Assembly (NCBI GenBank): GCA_049967035.1
Contig: JBMFTM010000027.1
Span: 1 to 5,578 of the forward strand
Direction: 5' to 3'
Source: Acidifodinimicrobium sp049967035
GTDB taxonomy: Archaea > Nanobdellota > Nanobdellia > Parvarchaeales > Parvarchaeaceae
Length of the DNA: 5,578 bases
Under the pieces are notes generated by a model, which worked only from the letters and a program-made list of their open reading frames with translations, did not search any database and was not told where the DNA came from. The position numbers were made by a program, and so were the translations under genes. Numbering within the stretch: the first letter of the stretch is position 1; each line of letters opens with the position of its first letter. Shown here piece by piece: positions 1-5,238 of the stretch.

Positions 1-20
1 TTAAACTGACAAAACTATAG

Positions 21-94
21 TGGGCCGTGGGGGATTTGAACCCCCGATCTCTCGATTATCAGTCGAGTGCCTTAGGCCGCTTGGCCAACGACCC
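21..94 (-). tRNA. tRNA-Ile (anticodon GAU)
   Basis: A 74-nt cloverleaf can be folded on the minus strand. The acceptor stem GGGTCGT pairs with ACGGCCC with one G-U pair, and the discriminator is A. The D arm is a 3-bp stem (GCC/GGC). The anticodon stem is CTCGA/TCGAG with loop CTGATAA, giving anticodon GAU at 58-60. The variable loop has 5 nt, and the T arm is GGGGG/CCCCC with loop TTCAAAT. The 3' CCA is not encoded, as is common in archaea, and a TTTT run follows the gene. It decodes AUC and AUU. From memory, the D-arm style (TTGGCC...AAGGCA) resembles eukaryotic tRNA-Ile. No intron is present. Confidence 0.95.
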
Positions 95-121
95 GAATAA
101 ACAATTAATTCAATCCGGAGA

Positions 122-129
122 TTAAAATA
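122..129 (-). promoter_or_regulatory. TATA-like box for tRNA-Ile(GAU)
   Basis: On the minus strand this reads TATTTTAA and ends 28 bp before the first tRNA base. Archaeal TATA boxes lie about 25 bp before the transcription start, so transcription would begin at or just before the mature 5' end. Confidence 0.5.
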
Positions 130-159
130 CTTTCCCCAAGACAGAATGAAGCAATAAAA

Positions 160-167
160 TTTATATA
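160..167 (+). promoter_or_regulatory. TATA box for pyrophosphatase
   Basis: TTTATATA is a near-ideal archaeal TATA box. It ends 21 bp before the ATG at 189, which puts the expected transcription start at or next to the start codon. No Shine-Dalgarno sequence is visible, so the mRNA is probably leaderless. Confidence 0.7.
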
Positions 168-188
168 CGTGGGTATTATAGATATCTC

Positions 189-701
189 ATGGAATTTAAC
201 AAGCAGACAGAGGATTTCCCTGAAACTTTCTACGCGTTCATAGAGATACCTTCAGGCAGCAACATGAAGTATGAATATGATGAAGAACTTGAAAATATAA
301 AACTAGATAGGGTTCTCTTCACATCGATGGTTTATCCGATGAATTACGGGTTTGTGCTGAATACGAAGAGCAAGGACGGTGACCCGCTGGATGTGCTTGT
401 TGTTTCTTCCGTGTCTATATCTCCGGGCGTCATAGTAAAATGCAGGCCAATCGGAATAGCGCTGATGGAAGACGAGGAGGGGGTGGACAATAAGGTTATA
501 TCTGTCCCAGTAGATAAGATAGATCCAGCCTCTGCTGACATAAAAACAGCTGATGATTTGCCTCAATATCTCAAGGATAAGATGAAACACTTCTTTGAAC
601 ACTATAAGGAGCTAGAAAAAGGTAAATTCATGAAATTTAAAGGCTTCTCAAGCAAGGATGATGCTATAAAAGAATTGAAAGAAGCACTACTGAAAAGCTA
701 A
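189..701 (+). CDS. ppa: Family I inorganic pyrophosphatase
   Basis: Hydrolyses pyrophosphate to phosphate in the cytoplasm, which pulls aminoacylation and nucleic acid synthesis forward. The 170-residue length is normal for prokaryotic family I enzymes. Active-site residues of the E. coli enzyme are all found at an offset of two: K27 and E29 in the KYEYD stretch, R41, Y53 in YPMNYGF, D63/D65/D68 in the signature DGDPLDV, D95, D100 and K102, and Y139-K140 in HYKELEKGK. There is no signal peptide or membrane segment. The ATG follows the TATA box at leaderless spacing, which supports this start. The gene converges on alaX with a 14-bp gap. Ten of its eleven Ile codons are AUA. The assignment is firm from motif order and length. 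Confidence 0.97.
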   Translation: MEFNKQTEDFPETFYAFIEIPSGSNMKYEYDEELENIKLDRVLFTSMVYPMNYGFVLNTKSKDGDPLDVLVVSSVSISPGVIVKCRPIGIALMEDEEGVDNKVISVPVDKIDPASADIKTADDLPQYLKDKMKHFFEHYKELEKGKFMKFKGFSSKDDAIKELKEALLKS

Positions 702-715
702 ATTTTCTCCGAGGA

Positions 716-1411
716 TCACTCGACAGTATAGTATATCCTCTTCCTATCCTTACCTTTGCTTTCAAATTTTATTAGAACTATCTTTCCAATCTCTTTAGTG
801 TTCTTAACATGGGGTCCTCCGTCTGCTTGTATATCTACACCCGGAATCTCAACAATCCTCCAGACTTTAACATCCGGTGGCATTCTCTCACCAAGCTTTA
901 CGATGCCTGGGATTTGCATTGCTTTCTCCTTCTCTAGTTCATACGCTTTCAACTCTATCCCCTGATTAGCAATGTTATTGGCTTCATCAATAACGCTTGA
1001 GAACATGTCTTTGTCTCCGATTGGGAATTCGTCCCTAGCGTATTCCTCTGTGATATTCCCACCTATTATCGAGGCGTTATACTTGGAGAACATTATGCTT
1101 GCTATTATATGAGAAGCTGTGTGAAGTCTCATCAATTTCAGGCGCTTGTCAAAGTCTAGCTTCTGAATGACATCCTCACCAACTTTTAAAGGTTTGCCTA
1201 CGGCTAAAACAACTTCACCATCAAATCTCTTTACGTCTATCACCTTTACCTCTTCGCCGTTTTTTCTGATTAAATATCCAGAATCGGCCTCTAAACCACC
1301 TTCCCTTGGATGGAATATTGTCTTGTCGAGCTTTATGCCATCAGAGGTTATACCTATAACTTTTCCTTCTAGCCGCCTCAAATACGAATCCTCGCGATAA
1401 ACTTCTTCCAT
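716..1411 (-). CDS. alaX: AlaX-type alanyl-tRNA editing protein (SAD domain)
   Basis: A free-standing relative of the AlaRS editing domain. The family removes wrongly attached Ser or Gly from tRNA-Ala, using a bound zinc ion. The 231 residues fit the medium-length AlaX class: an N-terminal barrel-like part with the glycine motif FHPREGG followed by ADSGYL (residues 33-47), then the editing domain. Metal ligands visible are H97 and H101 in RLHTASH and H201 in DGGPHVKNT. The fourth ligand, usually Cys in CGGTH, is D197 here. I recall DGG-H variants in other archaeal AlaX proteins but cannot check. There is no aminoacylation domain, so this is not a truncated AlaRS. The start has a TATA box at leaderless distance. 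Substrate choice (Ser versus Gly) cannot be read from the sequence. Confidence 0.9.
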   Translation of the reverse strand: MEEVYREDSYLRRLEGKVIGITSDGIKLDKTIFHPREGGLEADSGYLIRKNGEEVKVIDVKRFDGEVVLAVGKPLKVGEDVIQKLDFDKRLKLMRLHTASHIIASIMFSKYNASIIGGNITEEYARDEFPIGDKDMFSSVIDEANNIANQGIELKAYELEKEKAMQIPGIVKLGERMPPDVKVWRIVEIPGVDIQADGGPHVKNTKEIGKIVLIKFESKGKDRKRIYYTVE

Positions 1412-1433
1412 TGCCTACTAAAAATCTACATAG

Positions 1434-1441
1434 TATTTAAA
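1434..1441 (-). promoter_or_regulatory. TATA-like box for alaX
   Basis: Minus strand TTTAAATA lies 22 bp before the alaX ATG, in the 31-bp gap after the upstream HhH-like gene. This suggests that alaX has its own leaderless transcript in addition to any read-through from upstream. No Shine-Dalgarno motif is seen. Confidence 0.5.
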
Positions 1442-1442
1442 A

Positions 1443-2099
1443 TTATATCGGAATCTTTTCAGCTTCCCCACTCTCCTTTATCCATATCGCCCAGCAAAGC
1501 TCTATGGGGCTTATTTTCAGCTTATCTGCTATACCAGTTCCATAGCTTATGCAATTTATATCATCATTTATTTTACGCTGTAACTGCCTCTCAAGCCATC
1601 TTCTTATTATTTTGTCTGGCATGAGTGTATCCACGCCTGATTGCATCCTAAGGTATTGAAAAGTATTTATTCCAATTCCTTTGATTTTTCCAATCGGGTC
1701 GCTTCTCATGTCGCTGTAATCAGCGGACACAGCCCACCTATGGAGCGCGCCGATATCTCTCTCCTGCTTCTTTTTAGAGCTGGATATAAAAGTGAGAACT
1801 TCAAAGAAGCAGCTCCAAACTCTCTTGTTCTTGAAATTTGAGAATAAACTTAATTCTCCCCAATTCTTTAGAACATCATCTGAATCGATTATTCTCCTAG
1901 TTTTAATGTATTTGACATAAAACTCTTGCACCCTCGGGACCACGACACTGAAATAGTTCAAGCCACTACTTGTTAAGCACGCGTCCATCACGATTAAAAC
2001 TCCATTAGAATGCCACCTCTTCAGATTATGACATAGCAGATAGAATTCATGAGCTTTTCTCCTCGTATTCTCATCAAAGAGTTCACTATATCTCTCCAT
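1443..2099 (-). CDS. HhH-GPD-like protein, possible DNA glycosylase relative
   Basis: Function not established. The C-terminal half contains a helix-hairpin-helix-like stretch, IKGIGINTFQYLRM (residues 139-152), followed 16 residues after N145 by MPDKIIRRW with D162. In endonuclease III and AlkA the same order occurs: G-I/V-G hairpin, then an essential Asp. The catalytic Lys of bifunctional glycosylases (GVGRKTA) is replaced by N145, while the PD before the last helices resembles AlkA, so an Asp-only enzyme or a non-catalytic DNA binder is possible. No four-Cys iron-sulfur loop is present. The N-terminal half (residues 1-110) has no motif I recognise. The 218-residue protein ends with SPIELCWAIWIKESG, a helix typical of this fold by my reading. 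The gene is divergent from the phosphodiesterase and 31 bp upstream of alaX. It appears leaderless. Confidence 0.7.
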   Translation of the reverse strand: MERYSELFDENTRRKAHEFYLLCHNLKRWHSNGVLIVMDACLTSSGLNYFSVVVPRVQEFYVKYIKTRRIIDSDDVLKNWGELSLFSNFKNKRVWSCFFEVLTFISSSKKKQERDIGALHRWAVSADYSDMRSDPIGKIKGIGINTFQYLRMQSGVDTLMPDKIIRRWLERQLQRKINDDINCISYGTGIADKLKISPIELCWAIWIKESGEAEKIPI

Positions 2100-2123
2100 A
2101 CTACTATATCTTTACTGTGAACC

Positions 2124-2129
2124 TTTAAA
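2124..2129. promoter_or_regulatory. Candidate shared TATA element between divergent genes
   Basis: The palindromic hexamer TTTAAA lies almost exactly midway between the ATG at 2099 (-) and the ATG at 2153 (+), at 24 and 23 intervening bases. Either direction would give a start at the ATG, so both mRNAs could be leaderless from one TBP site. A perfect 8-bp inverted repeat (TTAAATTA and TAATTTAA, 2125-2146, 6-bp spacer) covers the same place, but the region is so AT-rich that this may be chance. Confidence 0.45.
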
Positions 2130-2152
2130 TTAAATAAATAATTTAATAAGGT

Positions 2153-2881
2153 ATGGTAAAACCAGTTCTTTATGGCCATAGAGGCGCCGCATTTGAAGCA
2201 CCTGAGAACACCATACCCTCCTTCAAAACAGCAAAAGAGATAGGTGTGTATGGGGTAGAGATGGACCTGCACACTACAAAGGATAATGAACTGATAGTGA
2301 TGCACGATGAGACTCTAGATCGAACCACGGAAGGCAAAGGCTTTATACATGATTACACTTTGGAACAGATAAGAAAATTGGATGCAGGTATAAAATTCGG
2401 GCAGAAATGGAAAGGAACAAAAGTTCCTACGCTCAAAGAGGTATTCGACAGCATAGGCACTGATATTCATTATTACCTAGAGATAAAGCAAAGCTATAAA
2501 ATATACCCGAAAATCGAGGAGAAAATCCTTGACTTAATCGATAAATATAAAGTTAAGAATAAAGTACAGATAATATCGTTTGACTTTGACTCTTTAGAAA
2601 GGATAAGACAATTGGATAAAACAATCGAGTTAGGCGTGCTATTTGTCTCCAAGGTGAGCTGGATGATTGACATATCAAAAAAGATTAGTGCAAACTGGGT
2701 ACAGCCTTCATTCAATTTGATTTATAAAGAAGACGTAGACCTCGCACATAATAATGGATTCAAAGTAGCCGCATGGACAGTTGATAGCGAGTTAGAGATA
2801 AAGAGAGCAGCAAGCATAGGCGTGGACTCCATCACGAGCAATAATCCTAGATTCGCAAAGACAGTACTTGATTCTCTCTAA
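2153..2881 (+). CDS. Glycerophosphodiester phosphodiesterase family protein
   Basis: The GDPD family hydrolyses glycerophosphodiesters to glycerol phosphate and an alcohol, using a divalent metal on a TIM barrel. The diagnostic N-terminal block is complete: GHRGA with H9 and R10, PENT at 17-20, E36 and D38 in VEMDLHTTKD, and H51-D52 in MHDETLDRTTEG. Strand YLEIK supplies E110 and K112, and AAWTVD plus GVDSITSNNP form the usual C-terminal barrel strands. The 242-residue length is typical of small soluble GDPDs. There is no signal peptide or transmembrane segment, so it should act in the cytoplasm, in phospholipid head-group recycling. In an archaeon the natural substrate may come from ether lipids. 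The start is fixed by the HRGA block at residue 9. The stop lies 13 bp from the 3' end of the convergent tRNA gene. Confidence 0.93.
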   Translation: MVKPVLYGHRGAAFEAPENTIPSFKTAKEIGVYGVEMDLHTTKDNELIVMHDETLDRTTEGKGFIHDYTLEQIRKLDAGIKFGQKWKGTKVPTLKEVFDSIGTDIHYYLEIKQSYKIYPKIEEKILDLIDKYKVKNKVQIISFDFDSLERIRQLDKTIELGVLFVSKVSWMIDISKKISANWVQPSFNLIYKEDVDLAHNNGFKVAAWTVDSELEIKRAASIGVDSITSNNPRFAKTVLDSL

Positions 2882-2894
2882 TAGTAAAAGAAGA

Positions 2895-2993
2895 TGGCTC
2901 GAGCGAGATTTGAACTCGCGACCCCTGCTTTACCTAAATATTGGAGCATGCTTATATAAGAGCAGTGCTCTAACCGAGCTAAGCTATCGAGCC
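2895..2993 (-). tRNA. tRNA-Ile (anticodon UAU) with a 24-nt intron
   Basis: A 99-nt gene that gives a 75-nt tRNA after removal of the intron. Acceptor GGCTCGA/TCGAGCC pairs perfectly, with discriminator A. The D arm is GCTT...AGAGC with GG in the loop. The anticodon stem is CTGCT/AGCAG, the variable loop GGGTC, and the T arm GCGAG/CTCGC with loop TTCAAAT. The spliced anticodon loop is CTTATAA, so the anticodon is UAU (2956-2958). The alternatives from other splice points, Thr UGU or GGU, lack a splicing helix. From memory, yeast tRNA-Ile(UAU) has the same loop and a similar D arm. The tRNA would read AUA. CCA is not encoded, and a TTTT run follows. Confidence 0.88.
2931..2954 (-). other. tRNA intron at the 37/38 position
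   Basis: The 24-nt intron sits between positions 37 and 38, the usual archaeal site. Loop bases C32-U33-U34-A35 pair with intron bases UAGG, giving a 4-bp central helix with one G-U pair. It is flanked by 3-nt bulges UA^U and UA^A, each cut after the second base. The inner helix is weak: only AA/UU pair before the remainder becomes a loop. This makes it a relaxed rather than strict bulge-helix-bulge. In the last third of the sequence the helix and bulges alone fix both cut sites. Confidence 0.8.
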
Positions 2994-3017
2994 ATCTATA
3001 ATTATTAACAATATGAA

Positions 3018-3027
3018 TTATATATAT
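3018..3027 (-). promoter_or_regulatory. TATA box for tRNA-Ile(UAU)
   Basis: Minus strand ATATATATAA ends 24 bp before the first tRNA base and fits in the 42-bp gap after the trpS stop. The tRNA is therefore likely to have its own promoter and not depend on trpS read-through. Confidence 0.6.
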
Positions 3028-3035
3028 CTATATCT

Positions 3036-4157
3036 TTAACTTGATTCTTTCAAGTCTTTGAATAGACTCTCAAGAAGATCAAATTTGCTCTCATCCACTA
3101 GAAGTACCTGTTTTATGTCTGAAAAAGTGATTGCTTCCCTCTTCTTCTTAAATTCGGCGTTGAATTTGTTTATGCTTTCAGTCAACATTTTCTTGAGATC
3201 CCCGCTCAATATTTCACCTTTTCTATAGCTCTCGCTAATATTTTTTGTTTCCGCTTCGCTTAAAAAGAAGGAAGACAGATAAAGGAAGGGTATGTCTATA
3301 TCAGGATTCCCGCCATACTTCCTATGCTCAGCTATTGTGTCTCTCCCCCCACTAAATGCCATTTTAATCTTCTTATCAACCACTTCCGGCGGATCATGCA
3401 GGAAAATTGCTGCGTTTGGCCTGGACTTAGACATCTTCAACCCGTCCATACCAGGCAGGAACCTAGAATGAAGAATAGCAGGCTTGGTGTAGCCCATCCT
3501 CTCGGCTATGTCCCTGCCCAGCCTCAAATGCGCATCTTCATCCGGTCCTATTGGTACTAATGTATTCTTTATACCATACTTTATCTCTGGAAGTATCACA
3601 TGGGCGGCCTGTACGGTGGGATAAAAATGCAAACCGACATTATTATCATTAGTATATCCATAAACTGCCTTTATCTCAGACATGGTCACTGATCTAGACA
3701 AGGTCATTGCGATGCTGAATATTTCAGGATAAACAAAGTCAAAAACTATCTTTGTGAGCTTCTTATCGTAGCCGTATGCCAACAGATCAACTATGAGCTC
3801 CAAACCATGTTTGACCGCATCCTCCCTGCTGGCAACTTTTCTTGCAACGTAGCTTTCATCGTCAGAAAGAGGCACGAAAGTCTGAACTTTAAATTCTCTT
3901 TGAAAGAATAGAACAGTGTCAAATACAACCCTATGCGCCAACTGCAGAGTACCTGAGGGATTAAGACCGGAGACCAATGCAGATTTTTCCCCGTTCTTAA
4001 GCTTGCTATAGAATTTGTCGAAGTCTCTATGAGAAAAGAATAAAGACCTTTTGAATGTATAAAAATCTGGGGCCTCTTTCAACCTTGAGAATGGCACAGC
4101 CTGGAAGTCCTTCACTAGCCTCTCATTTTCTTCAAGAATGTCTGCTTTGTTGTACAT
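3036..4157 (-). CDS. trpS: Tryptophanyl-tRNA synthetase, archaeal/eukaryotic type
   Basis: Class I synthetase that charges tRNA-Trp with tryptophan using ATP. The 373 residues carry the archaeal/eukaryotic TrpRS pattern: LFFSHRDFD (39-47), a Rossmann signature NPSGTLQLAH (66-75), PLSDDESY (96-103), PTVQAAH (180-186), PIGPDEDAHLRLGRDIA (202-218), KMSKS (241-245) followed by RPNAAIFL, and FSGGRDTIAEHRKYGGNPD, which is characteristic of TrpRS rather than TyrRS. The HIGH tetrapeptide is degenerate (QLAH). The start is well fixed, because an in-frame TAG lies four codons upstream. Unlike its neighbours it has no TATA box at leaderless distance. A weak box at 4248-4255 would give a leader of about 65 nt. 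Confidence 0.9.
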   Translation of the reverse strand: MYNKADILEENERLVKDFQAVPFSRLKEAPDFYTFKRSLFFSHRDFDKFYSKLKNGEKSALVSGLNPSGTLQLAHRVVFDTVLFFQREFKVQTFVPLSDDESYVARKVASREDAVKHGLELIVDLLAYGYDKKLTKIVFDFVYPEIFSIAMTLSRSVTMSEIKAVYGYTNDNNVGLHFYPTVQAAHVILPEIKYGIKNTLVPIGPDEDAHLRLGRDIAERMGYTKPAILHSRFLPGMDGLKMSKSRPNAAIFLHDPPEVVDKKIKMAFSGGRDTIAEHRKYGGNPDIDIPFLYLSSFFLSEAETKNISESYRKGEILSGDLKKMLTESINKFNAEFKKKREAITFSDIKQVLLVDESKFDLLESLFKDLKESS

Positions 4158-4275
4158 ATAATAATACTATGATTTCCTGTGAACTACCCCAAAGCTTCCG
4201 CATGAGGCTTCTCGCTTCAACACCATATTTTTGTTTGCCATTTCTTACATAAATACTATCCTTACCGCCTTTCAT
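4132..4275 (-). CDS. Doubtful 47-codon ORF overlapping the trpS start
   Basis: It begins ATG at 4275, is bounded upstream by an in-frame TAA four codons earlier, and ends TGA at 4132, overlapping the first 26 bases of trpS in another frame. The peptide (starting MKGGKDSIYVRNGKQKYGVE) is basic, has one Trp codon (TGG, residue 29) and no recognisable domain. There is no clear TATA box or Shine-Dalgarno before its first ATG. A second in-frame ATG at 4203 would give a 23-residue peptide with Trp as the fifth residue. It may be a small hypothetical gene, a leader peptide for trpS, or chance. I lean to chance. Confidence 0.25.
   Translation of the reverse strand: MKGGKDSIYVRNGKQKYGVEARSLMRKLWGSSQEIIVLLYVQQSRHS
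4248..4255 (-). promoter_or_regulatory. Weak TATA-like box upstream of trpS
   Basis: Minus strand TATTTATG is the best TATA-like stretch in the 250-bp gap between trpS and the PP-loop gene. It predicts a start near 4225 and a trpS leader of about 65 nt. This would make trpS the only gene here with a long leader. Confidence 0.3.
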
Positions 4276-4340
4276 CCCCCTACCTTACGAAATTGGGATT
4301 ATCGGCGGATTAGTTAAGCATTTATCGTTCCATTAATTTC

Positions 4341-4353
4341 AAAAACGGGAAAA
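4341..4353 (-). terminator. Possible oligo-T terminator after the PP-loop gene
   Basis: Minus strand TTTTCCCGTTTTT lies about 55 bp past the stop of the PP-loop gene. Archaeal RNA polymerase commonly ends at such T runs. No convincing hairpin accompanies it. The rest of 4276-4407 shows no gene, no tRNA-like fold and no repeat. Confidence 0.35.
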
Positions 4354-4407
4354 CAGCGCTTTTATCCAAACATTTGCGAAGAGGATATTGCTTACACCAA
4401 TCGGTTT

Positions 4408-5238
4408 TTACATGTATCCGAAGAGCCTAAGCTTCTCCATTACTCCTTCCTTGTCCTGGGATCTGCCAGCTCTCTCCTTTGTGTGCTCAAGATCCTGCTC
4501 CCATGCTGGGATATCACTGGTTTTCTTCGAATCAAATTTACCGTCTATTGAACGATAACCCTGCTTATAAAGTGGATGTATTGGTAATTTGTACTTGAAA
4601 ATGTACTCCCATACATTTCTCTCTGTGAATGGCAGGATGGGCTGCACTCTAACATGTGCGGGATTCACCCTTGGGCTTATGAAGACCTCCCTTGATCTTG
4701 CTTCATTCTCATCCCATCTGACACCTGTGAATAGAGCATCAAACCTGTACTTTTCTATTGTTTCGTTCATGGCTACAGTCTTAAGAAGATGGTTTCCTAC
4801 CTCCGTTTCTAAACCATAGTCAAACTCCTTACCAGTAAAGCCTATGCGTCTTGCTTCTTCTTGATTTTTCTTGCTTAATGAGCTAACTTTGATTTTACCG
4901 TTTTTATCAACATTCTTAAGGACGTCTTCATTCCTCGCATATATCATCTTAAAATTCCATTTACTGCTTATCTCTGTCAGCATCTTTAATGTCTCATCGT
5001 AGTGCTGCCCATGATCTATAAATAAAGCAGGCGGATTGCTGATTTTTAACCTTTTGCAAACCTTAAGAACCAAGTCTAGAACAACCGTGCTGTCTTTTCC
5101 AGCACTCCAAACCACCGTCGGTCTTTTGAACCTCTTAAGTGCGTCTTCTATAACTACGCTGGCTATTTTCTCTTTAGCGTCTAAAGACAACCCCCCCTCT
5201 ATTCTGCTGCCTACCATAGATTCCGCTTCCGAATTCAT
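4408..5238 (-). CDS. PAPS reductase/CysD-family PP-loop protein, role unknown
   Basis: A 276-residue adenine nucleotide alpha-hydrolase of the PAPS reductase/CysD group. The PP-loop is WSAGKDS (44-50). IDHGQHYDET (74-83) follows the second strand, GVRWDENEARSRE matches the G-R-DE-R motif of CysD, and LPFTERNVWEYI then PIHPLYKQGYRSIDG match the C-terminal region of the family. It ends GRSQDKEGVMEKLRLFGYM, like the CysD C-terminus. The only cysteine is C61. The reductase catalytic Cys and the Cys pair after GYRSI are absent, so it is unlikely to reduce PAPS or APS. A nucleotidyl transfer or AMP-forming reaction is more likely. No CysN partner is in the window. The ATG overlaps the preceding stop (ATGA) and has a strong Shine-Dalgarno, which fixes the start. 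It is co-transcribed with the RHH gene. Confidence 0.82.
   Translation of the reverse strand: MNSEAESMVGSRIEGGLSLDAKEKIASVVIEDALKRFKRPTVVWSAGKDSTVVLDLVLKVCKRLKISNPPALFIDHGQHYDETLKMLTEISSKWNFKMIYARNEDVLKNVDKNGKIKVSSLSKKNQEEARRIGFTGKEFDYGLETEVGNHLLKTVAMNETIEKYRFDALFTGVRWDENEARSREVFISPRVNPAHVRVQPILPFTERNVWEYIFKYKLPIHPLYKQGYRSIDGKFDSKKTSDIPAWEQDLEHTKERAGRSQDKEGVMEKLRLFGYM

Noticed and set aside
21..94. D arm of tRNA-Ile(GAU) looks like that of a long-variable-arm (Leu/Ser) tRNA
   Set aside because: The variable loop is only 5 nt, and from memory eukaryotic tRNA-Ile(AAU) has the same style of D arm, so it appears normal for Ile.
2021..2305. Minus-strand ORF spanning the divergent promoter and the start of the phosphodiesterase
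   Set aside because: It overlaps two better supported genes and is antisense to the conserved HRGA block.
2895..2993. Reading the intron-containing tRNA as tRNA-Thr (UGU or GGU)
   Set aside because: Those anticodons need splice points at 34/35 or 33/34, where no 4-bp central helix forms, and position 2-71 is G-C, not the C-G expected for Thr.
4055..4252. Plus-strand ORF opposite the trpS start
   Set aside because: It lies mostly antisense to well-conserved trpS codons and its peptide has no recognisable motif.
4408..5238. Annotation as a PAPS or APS reductase
   Set aside because: The catalytic cysteine motif and iron-sulfur cysteines are missing; only one Cys is present in the whole protein.
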